Shown here piece by piece: positions 25,241-36,200 of a stretch of DNA of 64,000 nt (position 1 is the first letter of the stretch; each line of letters starts with the position of its first letter). Source of the stretch: Hygrophila difformis (taxonomy: Eukaryota; Streptophyta; Magnoliopsida; Lamiales; Acanthaceae); assembly GCA_030278955.1 (NCBI GenBank), contig JAOANR010000012.1, forward strand, positions 28,513,977-28,577,976. The letters are read 5' to 3'. Below the pieces are notes generated by a model, which worked only from the letters and a program-made list of their open reading frames with translations, was not told the DNA's origin and made no database searches. The position numbers and the translations under genes are program-made.

Positions 25241-26838
25241 GCATGTTGGTTTTGTTGCTGTTGCTGTTGAGCCTGCCTCTGCAATAAAAGCTGCATTTGC
25301 TGCTGATGCTGTGAATGGTGTGGCTGCTGCAATTGCTGCTGCTGGGATCGCTGCTGCTCTCTAGCCTTCATCATCTGAGTCTTTTCCATTTATACATATA
25401 CATACTCCCAAAATAAGACAAGTACTCACAATATTCAACATAGGATCACAGACAGAATTTGCTCACAAATTTACATCACAAAATATTGATGAAAGAGCAT
25501 TTCTATAACAGAAGAAAAGTAGTGTTCTGATAAAATGATTAAAACATCATGAGGATTGTTAAAAAAAAGAAACCATACAGTGTTATCTCTAGGTGTCACT
25601 TCAAATCAATGGGAGGTATTTTATTCAAGAATTAAGATGTTTATGGAGAATAAGTCTGCAAAACTTGATGAAAGTTGATGCCAGATTTAAAGAATATTAA
25701 CTAATTTAACAAATAAGCATAAAAGAAACACAGCATATGCTCTAGCACTAAGAGGAATAGGATTACATGATTGTAATTTGTAACTCAAATAAACAAACCA
25801 ACAACTGTAAGGATCTAGTAAGGTTCCAATGGGCTAAAAATAATAGTCAGTCACCAAACGGTAAGTGACTCAGCAATCAGCATTAAGCTAATTACTCTTC
25901 ACAAATCAGGAAACAAACACCTCATTTCATCAAACACAGGCAAACAAAGAATGAAATAAATGCATGTCGGTAAGAGCGGCGTATAGATTTAGCAAACCTC
26001 AATGTAAGATGCAGCAGCATCTGAAGCTTTCTCACTTGTCCTGGCAATGAATATATCCCAGAACACTGACCACCATTCAAGGAGAAAACCACCAGGAGCA
26101 TCTATAGCTGTAACACGCGAGATATGATTTGAAAAAAAAAAAAAAAGTATTAATCAGAAGGAACTGGTAAGATTAAGTCAACTACTTTAAATTCCAGTTT
26201 TCTATATCTAACCAACAGGGTCGGAAGAGACTTTTCCCTCAGATTTGAAGGCCTGAGCAGAGGTCTTCAGATTTTTCTTCATGAAATAGTCGTGAATGTA
26301 AACATCCAGCCTGAAAACGGAAGTCCAGAACGTCAAGAAATTGAAGTTAAATGTGAAACTAAAAAGTACACTAAATTCACTACCTACAGAGTATGTCTCA
26401 AAAGTATACTCAAGGATAATTAATATACAGAAAAGAAATATAATAGCCCAAAATCTGTCAAGATCAGGGAGATGGGTTAACCAAGGTGGCGAGCACTCAA
26501 GCTACTATCACAGTTAGATACGGCAAGGATGAATAGATACACACATTCGAACAAAAATCAAACATACCCTATTGAATACCCCCTCACAAAACCAACACAG
26601 ACAAGGAAACAAAAATTGAACCATAGCAGTAATCACAAAATTTTTCCAAAAAACATAGAATAAAATAAAAAGAAACAGTAATCACTAAAATAATGCAATT
26701 AAACATGAAGAGCTTGAAAACACTATAGCACTCAAAGGGGCAGAAGAAATAACTAATGCAAGAAAATAAAAGAAAAGGAAAAAGGGAAAATAGAAAAGGG
26801 GCTCACATTTTATCAGCTTCCCACGTAGTCTCAGTCAT
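20049..26838 (-). CDS. LUG: LEUNIG-type transcriptional corepressor (LisH/LUFS, Q-rich, WD40)
   Basis: This is a Groucho/TLE-type nuclear corepressor that partners SEUSS-type adaptors in flower and organ development. Exons (5'-3', minus): 26838-26807, 26310-26213, 26107-25998, 25380-25042, 24955-24867, 24693-24615, 24521-24446, 24254-24202, 23680-23366, 23249-23052, 22825-22583, 22500-22365, 21958-21846, 21760-21611, 21082-20927, 20826-20710, 20489-20280, 20201-20049. They total 2667 nt, 888 aa. The N-terminus [15 protein letters not shown] is the LisH/LUFS domain (1-~85, ending SDAAASYIE). A glutamine-rich region follows (~90-140) with about 13 consecutive Q. The conserved middle contains [12 protein letters not shown] and [21 protein letters not shown]40 repeats run from ~600 to 888 ([31 protein letters not shown]) and end HDRTVKLWK. 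Two donors are GC. It could be a LUG or LUH paralogue; the [10 protein letters not shown] and Q-rich stretch favour LUG. Confidence 0.95.
25204..25270 (-). repeat. CAG/CTG repeat encoding poly-glutamine
   Basis: CTG units (CAG on the coding strand) are uninterrupted for about 12 repeats at 25204-25240, followed by mixed CAA/CAG. They encode the Q run at about residues 127-139 of the LEUNIG-type protein. Such tracts commonly vary in length between alleles. Confidence 0.9.
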
Positions 26839-27480
26839 GCTTTGCAGTAGAATACAAATGTCAGATCCTCCTAAAGACTGTTATTCCTTTAATCCCCACC
26901 ACTTTAGCGGCTGAAAAATAAAATAAAATAAAATAAATCCACTGTTACGCATCAAACAATGAAACGATAAACCAGAAACCAAAAAATCACACAAACAACT
27001 CAAATTAAAACACCAAGCCGATTCAGAAGAGAAATAATAAATCTCAAAAAAGTTCGGCCCCAACGACACAACTAAAAACGAGCCGAGTAAACACTCGAAA
27101 ACGAACTAGAAAACAAACATACATATAAACCACTACATGCTCTCGCTACGCATACTTACATTCCAGGAACAAGATTATCCAGCGCAACTGCCCAAATCAA
27201 TTCAAATTGAACGAAAATAAATGAATAACCCAGAGCAAATCCCCCTCAAAAGGGGGAAACATGGAAAAGAGGCATCTAACTACGAGTTCGTCCTCCAGAT
27301 TAACGGAATTCAATCGGGAAATTTGGGGTCGATCGGCGGTGTATGGCGGAGGAAATTGGATTTGGGAGGAAGGGCTGTATGCACAGATACTGTAATGACT
27401 TTGGTGAGGAACAAACTCTAAAGGCAAAAAGGCGAGACGAGGAATTGACGAAAAAGGGTATGGGAATTAAAGAGTCATGT
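26839..27480 (-). promoter_or_regulatory. 5' UTR with intron, and promoter, of the LEUNIG-type gene
   Basis: Minus-strand TTTTTCAG at 26918-26911 is a good acceptor and GGAAT|GTAAGT at 27160 a good donor. This suggests a 5' UTR intron at 27159-26911, with a non-coding first exon from 27160 upward. The exact transcription start cannot be seen. Confidence 0.5.
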
Positions 27481-27654
27481 AAAGGGTTGAGGGTATAAAT
27501 GTCAATTCGATGGTCTCATTTGCTTTTTGAAAGTCCTTTAATCCGTGCCAGGTATTTTGTTTATTTAAAAACAAGTCCTTTAATTTTGTGAGAATCGTGT
27601 TTCGTGGCGTTCCTGGTTGGGAAGTAGGAGTATTTGGTTTTGACATAGTTTTTA

Positions 27655-28165
27655 AGATTTCAATTTTGATTTGAGAATCTTATCATTAGATCATACTATT
27701 GTTTTAAAACATCATCTCTATAACATTTTAAAATTAGTAAGATTTGAAAAAATATCGATTATGATAGTAGAATATTACGATTTTTTATATAATTTCTTAT
27801 GATTTTACGAACACATCCCTTAAATACTTTCTTATGATTTTACGAACACATCCCTTAAATACATAAGATATTTGTAGGATTTTATAATTTAGGGCCAAAG
27901 TATAATGTGTAAAAAAACACAATATGCAAGTATGTGCATATTTTTTATATTTAATTATGATATTTTTATACTGTATTATATGTTAATTATCTTGCATGCA
28001 AGATTTATAAACACGTGAATTGATGCTTTTATTACTTACTAGTATTCATAATTGATTTCATTAATTTGTGCAATTTCATAAGATATTAGGACTCGATTTA
28101 ATTATACAATTTTAATATTGCAAAGAGAAAATGATCCTATATAATATCTAGATTGACAACCTTGT
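27655..28165. repeat. dispersed repeat, copy B
   Basis: Related to 3235-3730 (shared ordered words listed there). It contains an internal duplication of about 34 bp, TTTCTTATGATTTTACGAAC + ACATCCCTTAAATAC, at about 27803-27870. Confidence 0.6.
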
Positions 28166-28283
28166 TTTTTTTGGCAATGTGTGGACCGTAAAATAAGGGT
28201 TCTAGCCTTGGAAGAAATGTCGTGTCAATGCAAATTAAATGGTTTGATTTGAATATTTTGTGTGAGAAATGACCTACAAAATA

Positions 28284-28810
28284 CTCACTCCGTCTTTTCT
28301 AAATTGCAATGTTGCACTATTTTACATTATTCACAGTTTAACCTTGACTCAAATTTTTATTATAGTTATAAAAGAAAAAAATATAGTCAAGTGAGATCTT
28401 GTTAGATTCAACTAAACTTATAGTTTTAGAATATCAATTTTTTTTATAATTTTTACTTGTATACTTCATCCGTCTCATTATTTTTGTTACGGACCCACCC
28501 AATATGTATGCCGATACACATTTTTAACGGTTTATAACTTAAATTGTGTACAACGAAAAAGGTTATAAAAAGTGGATTGTCTAAAACTACAAGATTAGAC
28601 GAATCTAACAAGATCTCAATTGACTATGTTTTTTCTTACATAGCTATGATAAAAATTTAAATCAAAGTTAAACAGTGAATAGTGTCAAAAAAACTATCCG
28701 TAACAAAAATATCGAGACAGAGGTAGTACAATTTAAATTATTAATCGTTGAAAATATGTATCGGTATCCATGCCAAATGCAAATGTTGCACTTTGAAAAG
28801 ACGGAGGGAA
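28284..28810. mobile_element. Stowaway-like MITE interrupted by a second one (outer copy)
   Basis: The left end TA|CTCACTCCGTCTTTTC and right end GAAAAGACGGAGGGAA|TA are inverted repeats, continuing to AATGTTGCAC / GTGCAACATT. Without the inner insertion (28464-28726 plus one TA) the outer element is 262 bp, the family length. Confidence 0.85.
28464..28726. mobile_element. Stowaway-like MITE nested in another MITE (inner copy)
   Basis: TA (28462-28463) and TA (28727-28728) flank a 263-bp element whose ends are CTTCATCCGTCTCATTATTT and its inverted partner ..ATCGAGACAGAGGTAG. The interior is in the opposite orientation to the outer copy (ACGGACCCACC at left, GACGAATCTAACAAGATC). Confidence 0.85.
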
Positions 28811-28879
28811 TATCTTATTCATTACTACTATAGTATTTCATTTAGTTACCATCGCTAACCCCTTCACACTTTTAAAAAA

Positions 28880-28990
28880 ATAGTTTTAGTTATGTCCAAT
28901 TTTCGGGATAGAGGGTCGAGTGGGTGAATTGAATCCCAATCTATAGATTAGGAATTGGGGACTTGACCATTAGGTCAAATTCTCATCTTT
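28880..28990 (-). mobile_element. tRNA-derived SINE, degraded
   Basis: The minus strand reads TGACCTAATGGTCAAGTCC (box A-like), then GGGATTCAATTC (box B-like), then a C-rich stretch. It aligns with the well-preserved SINE at 41109-41278 over about 75 bp (AATGGTCAAGTCCC / AGTGGTCAAGTCCC, CTATAGATTGGG / TTATAGGTTGGG). No target duplication is visible. Confidence 0.55.
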
Positions 28991-30586
28991 TATTGTGTGT
29001 CCGATTGAAATATAATGTTTTTAAAAAATAGTAGTACTAAAAGGGTAAACTATTTCAAATAAAAAAATTTGGGAGAAAAATAGGGGGAATAACGGATAAA
29101 AACAAGTGACACAAAATAAAGTGTACTTGTTGAACTATTGGAGGTTTGTTTAAAGATACTCCAAAGTGGTGCATGCATACACCACTTTATTTGCTTCTGT
29201 CCATTTTTTTAAGTTCATTCTTTGGAAGGTGCAAAAATGTTCGAAGAAGCTGGTCTACCTCACCTTTTTTTTTTTTTTTTTCCCATGAATACATATACTT
29301 CCATGAATATATATACGGAGGAAGTATATAGCAATAATTAATCTGAGATTACATTTGAATAGAAGAATTTGTTATTATTAATTTTAAATACGATCCCTCT
29401 TGAATTCACTATTTTATTTTTTTTTATTGTACGAGCCATTAAAGGTCTGGGAAATGGTTGAATTCACTCATTTAAATGCAACTTGGGTCTATTTTTTTTT
29501 AGGTGAATAACAGGGTATTCCCATGTCTCATTGGACCTAAGACTGATCCATCGAGGATTGGATGGCTGGGTGGGTTGACTCACCCAAAGCATAATTCTGA
29601 ACTTGAATCTATTTTTATACTTATTGTATTTTTTTTTATATGAGATATCACGTACTATATGAAATTCAGGGGATTCAAATTTTCTAGCTAATTCAAAACT
29701 TATTGGCAGTTTGGTTTGATATTTTTCAAGTGTTATTGAATAAAAAAAACAAACGTCTTCTTAATAATAATTTTAAATTTATCTACGTACCAAAAAATAA
29801 AAGGGGCTTTCCACTTATATAGACGACTCTACTATTTTTTTAAAAATAACTTTATTTAGAAAATAAGTTTTTCTTTATTAAATATCAATAAGAAAAACAG
29901 TAAAAGCACACACACACACCACTTAATTGGGAAAACAAGGAATGCTCAATTTTTACCACTTATTGGCAGTTTGGATGGATATTCTTCAAGTGTTACTGAA
30001 TTAAAAAAACAAGCGTCATTTTAACAATAATTTTAAATTTATCAAAAAAAAAGTGAAACATTCCTACTAAAAAAAAAGAATTTTCACTTATATACATGCA
30101 TGACTCTACTATTTTTAAGAAATAACTTTATTTTTTGTGAATGACTAATCATCGAGGATCTGAGACAATCAAAGGTAAAAATACAGTAATTTTTTTACAT
30201 ACACTCAAACCAACTACTGTTGGTAAAAAATAACTTTATTTAAAAATAAGGTTTTATTTATTAAATATAAGCACCACTTATGATCAAGTTTTACCACTCC
30301 CGTCTTCCAAATCATATATATAAACCGATTATAAAACTTATTGGGGAAAATAAGCAACATTATTCAATTTCGAAATCGGCGAAATTATTATACGAAACCT
30401 AAGAAGCAATTCAACACATCATTTGGCAATTTGAAAACAAGTAGTAGTAAAATCACACATCATACCATCATCATCATATGTTCATGATTAAATCGCTCAA
30501 GTAAAAAACATGTATAACCAAAAAAAAGAACCCACCAATCATGCATCAAGAAAATCAAACCTCGTTATAAGTCTTGTCCAATTTCT
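28991..30586. other. AT-rich intergenic DNA with a local direct duplication
   Basis: A ~150-bp unit beginning TTGGCAGTTTGG(T/A)TTGATATT occurs at about 29703-29860 and again at about 29963-30150 with many substitutions. Both end in GACTCTACTATTTTT...AATAACTTTATTT. Otherwise there are only poly-T and AT tracts. No gene is seen. Confidence 0.55.
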
Positions 30587-31663
30587 TTAATTATTGATGT
30601 ACCGGTAGAACTCCGCCGGCGTCCTCGTCAGCTCCGTCATCACCCTCATCCCAAGAAGCTCCTCCGCCGTCGGCCTCGCTTCCGCATCCCACTGCAGGCA
30701 CCTCGCCACCATCTCATGAAACCCGTCGCTGTAAGCCCTCGCCGTCGCCACCGGCGGCGCCACACTGTCGTCCATACCCACCGACTGCTGCAGCCGCGAA
30801 ACGAGCTTCGTGAACTTGTCTCTAACCTTGTCCTTAAGGTTGGCCCTGTCCGATACCCACGGAATTCTCCCTTTCCTGCCGATCTTCTTCGCCACGCGCT
30901 CCAGGGCTCGCCTGTTCTTCACGCGCAGCCCCCCGCAGGCCAATTCCACCGCCATGATCCCGACCATCCAGATGTCCGATTTGTAGCTGCCTGCAGCTTG
31001 CGCCTCATCCCCGCCGTTTTGCTGCTTCTCCGGTGCGGATCCCCACGTGCAGATGTCACGTGCCAGCAAGAAATCGCCGTCGTCGTACATATCTTCATTC
31101 TCGTCGTCCGCGGAACTGTAAATCGTGGCGGCGAAGGAAACCCTAATGTGCGGCGGAAACTCGGTGACCAGCACGTTGCCGGCGTGGAGCTGATCGTGGA
31201 CCAAGTGATTCTGGTGGAGCGTCGCCAGGGCTCTTAGGGTTTCTCTGAGGACGACGAGGATCCAGTATTCAGGCATGCCGTTGTGTTCGAAGTTCATCCG
31301 CATAATGTGCCGGATCGAGCCCAGGCTCATGTACTGGAAGGCGACGCAGAGGTGGCCGTCGCAGTTGAACGATGAATGTATCCTCATAATGAGCGCGCGG
31401 TCCCCGCCGACGGCTACAGAATTGCTCCGGGCGACGGCGGCCGCCAGCTCCTGGCATTCGGCCGGAAAGTGCTCGGAATTGAGGCGTTTGACGGCGAAAT
31501 TGTACTCTTCGGTGACCTGTGAGACCTCGCGCGTCATGGTGGCGTGAAAGATGGGGAATTGGCCTTCGTGGAAGGATCCGATGTTGGCGATTACTCGGTA
31601 CTCGTTGACGAGATTGCCTTCCGGAACGGTCTCCCGGAGGATTAGTTGATGACGGCCGGCCAT
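30587..31663 (-). CDS. protein-kinase-like protein, probable pseudokinase
   Basis: An intronless 358-aa frame with a Ser/Thr-kinase fold (possibly STE20/SPS1-like). The ATG at 31663 is chosen because the fold starts at residue ~20. The glycine loop is degenerate (IGSFHEGQ, ~28-35). The ATP-binding Lys is kept (FAVKR, K59). The catalytic loop reads HDQLHAGN (156-163) where HRD..xxN is expected, so the catalytic Asp is Gln while the Asn is kept. The DFG position reads SFA (~176-178). An APE-like SAPE (209-212), the helix-F Asp (SDIW, D230) and the C-lobe Arg (R330) remain. Phosphotransfer is therefore unlikely and a scaffold or binding role more likely. An acidic insert (DDENEDMYDDGD, ~186-197) sits in the activation segment. 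No signal peptide or transmembrane segment is seen. Confidence 0.85.
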   Translation of the reverse strand: MAGRHQLILRETVPEGNLVNEYRVIANIGSFHEGQFPIFHATMTREVSQVTEEYNFAVKRLNSEHFPAECQELAAAVARSNSVAVGGDRALIMRIHSSFNCDGHLCVAFQYMSLGSIRHIMRMNFEHNGMPEYWILVVLRETLRALATLHQNHLVHDQLHAGNVLVTEFPPHIRVSFAATIYSSADDENEDMYDDGDFLLARDICTWGSAPEKQQNGGDEAQAAGSYKSDIWMVGIMAVELACGGLRVKNRRALERVAKKIGRKGRIPWVSDRANLKDKVRDKFTKLVSRLQQSVGMDDSVAPPVATARAYSDGFHEMVARCLQWDAEARPTAEELLGMRVMTELTRTPAEFYRYINN

Positions 31664-32034
31664 GGGAGCAGCAGATCGAGAATGAAGGAGGAGGACGTGG
31701 ATTTCCCGATGATGAACAGAGATTCAAGGGTGAGTGAGTTCTTGGAGTTTGAATTTTTAGGGTTTGCTATTGAAGAGCGCGGGGCAGTTATAAGTGACAG
31801 TTGGTATATATGGGTATTGGGTTGTATTATTTTTTGGTGAATTTCAATCAAATTTAATTATTAGGTACTTAGATAAATGCTTTTGAATTTACACGGTGAT
31901 TTTGGAGAAATGTTTTCATTTCTTTAATAATAGTCATATATACTTACTTTTCCCTAGCTAATATTCAAGTTATTAAAAAAAAAAAAAAAAAACCATATAC
32001 AACTCCAGATATTAATAGCCAAATACACGTATAA
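31664..32034 (-). promoter_or_regulatory. upstream region of the pseudokinase gene
   Basis: A TATATA motif (31805-31812) about 145 bp upstream of the ATG could be the TATA box. A poly-A run lies at about 31975-31992. Nothing else is recognised. Confidence 0.35.
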
Positions 32035-32043
32035 TTGCAATTA

Positions 32044-32762
32044 CGGAAAAATGCCAATATAGTCCTTTTTTTTTAACAAAAAAACCAAATCAGTCCTTTT
32101 TTTATTTTTTTGCCCAATTGATCCGCTACATATACTAATTACGTCCCAATCGGTCCTCCACCCACTAATTATGCCCTAATTACATATTTTTGGCCAAATC
32201 AGTCCTTTTTTTTTCAAAACTCTAAATTGGTCCGTTATTAATTTTTGTCTCCTTTCATACAGTCCAATGCACATTTCAAACCACTAATAACTCAAATTTG
32301 ATATACGTAAAAATTCTAAAATTTCGATATTTATAAACTACACGACTAGAAAAATCTAACAATATCCTACTTGGCTCAATTTAACTTGTATATCTAGGTC
32401 CGTTATTAACACGACGAGACGGACCTAGATATTAAAATGAGCCAAGTAGAATCTTGTTAGATTTGTCTCGTCGTAAATATCGAAATTTTAGAATTTTTAC
32501 TGATATCGAATTTGAGTTATTAGTGGTTTGAAATGTGCATTGGACTGAATGAAAGGGGACAAAATTTAATAACGGACCAATTTAGATTTTTGAAAAAAAT
32601 GACTAATTTGGTCTAAAATGTGTAATTAGGACATAATTAGTGGGTGAAGGACCGATTGGGACGTAATTAGTACATGTAGCGGACCAATTAGGCAAAAAAT
32701 AATAAAAAAAATGATTGATTTGGCTTTTTTGTAAAAAAAAGGACTATATTGGCATTTTTTCC
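32044..32762. mobile_element. 719-bp near-perfect foldback element with 9-bp TSD
   Basis: TTGCAATTA flanks both ends (32035-32043 and 32763-32771). The element folds on itself over ~350 bp per arm. GGAAAAATGCCAATATAGTCC pairs with its right-end complement, and pairing continues through CAATCGGTCC, AATTGGTCCGTTATTAA and the central TCTAGGTCCGT...ACGGACCTAGA. The centre is near 32400. Each arm's inner half matches the Stowaway-like MITE interior (AATAACTCAAATTTGATATA, AATTTCGATATTTATAA). The 9-bp TSD suggests Mutator-class mobilisation. Confidence 0.85.
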
Positions 32763-32771
32763 TTGCAATTA

Positions 32772-33229
32772 CTATACACTCAATAGAGTTATTGTACATA
32801 TTCCATTAAAGATTGTATGCGTAGTGGTGATGGCAAAGAACATTTCTATGATGAATTAATTAATGGAGCAGACACAGTTCATACATAGATTACATGGCTT
32901 AATATACGAAATGTGATGGATACATCACTTTTTGTGATCTTGGACATGTTTTATGTAATGTCTAAATGAATGAATTGATTTTGTAATATAACTCCAACCA
33001 TCGCAAAAATGATTGCGGTCATCATATCATACCATCTGAAGACATTCACCAAAACCCGCGCACGCATGCACATGCAGTTGACTGCACGATGACCACTTCT
33101 TCCCTATACAATAATCAATTTTCTCTACACTAATACCAAAAAAAAAAAACCTTGTCTACACTAAAGCATAACCACGGTTTTGTAATCAACTTTGAACCTA
33201 TATACATATATTACAGCCTAATAGTATTA
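32772..33229. other. intergenic / 3' flank of the K+ channel gene
   Basis: AT-rich sequence that presumably contains the 3' UTR of the minus-strand channel gene at its right side. Nothing else is seen. Confidence 0.4.
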
Positions 33230-36200
33230 TTATCTATCCAGAACAAGATGATCGCCGTCTCTTATTACCTCCCGGTCTTCAACCAACGCACCATCTTCAC
33301 TAAAAACCCTCGTAAACTCGACTCCAAACTTTTGCTGCCCCAAATTCAGCAGTTGTTGAAGCGATCCCGGAAGAACCACAACCATCCCTTCATCATAATC
33401 GTCCCTCTTCTCTGCACATTTCACAAACACTCGAGCCTGGCTTCGTACCCTACCACATGACGCTGCTGCTGCAAACATACCTTCATTCTGTCCATGGTTA
33501 GCCGCAATGATCCCCGCCAACGAATTCTGGAAATTCGTCACCCTCGATCTGTTGTACAACTCACTTTCTCCAGCCGATTTCGGCGTCCTATCTTCCGAAT
33601 CCACGGCGGGGGGAACCGCGTGCTCGCTCGATTGCTTTTTAAGGCTGCTGCTCGGTTGTCTCGCCAACAGAGTAGCTACCTCAGGTTGGTCCGTGCCGGA
33701 GGATTTGTCGGACTTGTGCATCGTTTCAAATACGGCCCTGATGTCTTCACGCCCCTGGTAATTGGCTTCTTCTCGCGGCGTCCGTCCACGGACATCTGCT
33801 TTATCTATGTCTGCGCCGTGGTCGATCAGGAACTTAATTACTTCGACGCTTGCTGCAGGGATTGCCAGGTGGATCGCTGTGGCTCCTGAGCTGCTAGGTT
33901 TCGTGACGTCCCCGCCATGCTTGACGATTTCTCTGAGGAGGTCGAGGTTGTTTTGCTCGGCGGCGTAACAGGCGAAGTGGCCAATGTCGCCGGAGGTCAA
34001 TTTTGCCCCGTTTTTAATTAGGGTTTTGGTCACAGACTCGTGGTTCCCCTTTATTGCATTCCACAATGGGACATTGCCTTCAGAATCTGCATAGAATTTG
34101 TAATTAATTAATTAGCCTCCATACAAGAGATGATCTTTAAACAAGTGTGGATTGAATTTAAGCACCTCTTGCGTTTGGATTGGCTTGATAATCCAGAAGC
34201 ATTTGCACGTGTTCTAGGTTTCCTTTTGATGCTGCAATATGCTGTCATTACATAAACCGATAGAGATAAGAGTGTTAGAAAGAAGATGGACCGAGGGCTT
34301 CCAAAACCAATTGGTTTGTGATAGGTAGAGTGACCCATATTCATATAAATAGGGATATCCAACATATAAATGATGTGGGACATTATAATACCCTCCCTCC
34401 ATGAGATGATATTCATCTCGAAAACAATGAGATACCCAAATGAGTATGAATGGCTTTGATACCATGTTAGAAAGAAAATGAATTTAGGCTTCAAACTAAA
34501 ACCAATTCGTGATAAGTAGAGTGGCCCATGTCCAGTGACGTGGGACATTATAACAAATAGAATGTATGCCAAAATTCATAACACAGAATGTGAAAATAAC
34601 AGAGTTAAGAACTGGAGGAAACATACCAAGGCTGTGCTTCCATTCCAGTTCACTTCATTTGGGTCCGAGCCCTGCTCGAGCAATTCCTGCAAGAGTTGAT
34701 CGTCTTCTCTAGCTGCAGCGCCGCATAAGTTGAGGGACAGCTCCATGTTTACGTGGGCCAGCATCTGCTTAGTGTCCCTGTAAAGCTCTTGCATCATGGG
34801 ATCTTTGTGCTCATTCAAACGCTGAATATACACCAAACTAAAAGTATGTGTTATGTATGCACCAAATAGTCCTCGTGTAATGAACGAGAATTCTCAGATG
34901 AGATGTGTTACTCTGAGGAGGTTGCTCATGACTATGGTTGCATCTTCAGAATTAGCCTGAAGAATATTCAAAAATGCAGTTCGATTTATTCGCAGCAGCT
35001 GACTCAGGCGTTTTGTACGAATCGTGTAGTGTTGTGGCCTGTAACAAAGTACGCCTATGGCGCCGCAAACATATCCTGCATTACCTTCACCAACAACCTA
35101 GTTATGCAGACCATTAGCAAGTTTATTGATGGAAAAACTCGAGTATTTCTTCAGTTTTGGATAAACACTTACTTTCTCACTTGTATTATTTGCCTGTGAA
35201 ATAATTTCTTCCTGTGACAGAGTTATAAACAACATTATGAAGCCATATGTATGAGCTATTACATAGATTGTGTATATGTTTGATCAAGTACCAATATCTT
35301 ATTACAGTGAGGAGATAAAATGGGCTTCATTCTGTCATCTAAATAATCCAAATAACCTAAACTTTTTCATGCTCCAAACCTTCTCTGAAAAGTTTTTTCA
35401 ATAGGAATAATGCAAGCAGAGAAGAGAAGCATTACCACAGCTCCATTAACCAAAATGTACAATTCGGTTGGTGTCTCATTTTGTAAGATGATGTCTTCCT
35501 TTGGAGGAAAATACTCAGCTGTCATCTCGGAGACCTGCAAGTTCGATCATAAAGAACAAGTATATGATAATTTGCTCCCGTACAGATTTATGTACTGATA
35601 TTGTAAGCATATAGAAACCATGAAGGCGTGGTATTAGTTACTTCTTACCAGCTGAAAGAGCAGATCTCTAGACACGCCTTTGAACAAATACACATCGTTA
35701 ACGTGCTGATAAAACAGGTAATGTGCTATGCTAGAACGAATCGCCTTTGGTAGAAGATCAAGGACTTCTTGCTGCTGCAGCCCTTGTGAGTCAGCTTTAA
35801 ATTTCAGGCTCAAATGAGATATCATCTGATCCGTCAGCCTGTGAGGCAGATGGTTCTTTTTCGCAAAGCTTGAGGCTGCGCGAATCGTTTCTCTCTGCAA
35901 ACGCAAACAGATGATGATTGAAAAGTTATTCTTATGTTAAGCCTTTACATTGAACTTGGTAGTAAAATCAGAGGTAAATGAAATATGCTTACAAACTTCT
36001 TAGTTTTGAAGGTAGCCTCGACAATGAGGTTGGTCATGTTTCCAATGATGTAGGAATCCATAAAAAAGTTTATGAAAATGTAAACAATGTCGAATAACAT
36101 TTCCCCTGTGTTCACAGGGTGCAAATCACCGTATCCTGTGGTTGTGGCCGTGACAATGGACCAGTATAGAGCGGTGATGTAACGCTGAAACATCGTCTGA

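Noticed and set aside
31275..31547. Opposite-strand frames over the pseudokinase gene
   Set aside because: They are shadows of a GC-rich intact coding exon with a clear kinase fold on the minus strand.
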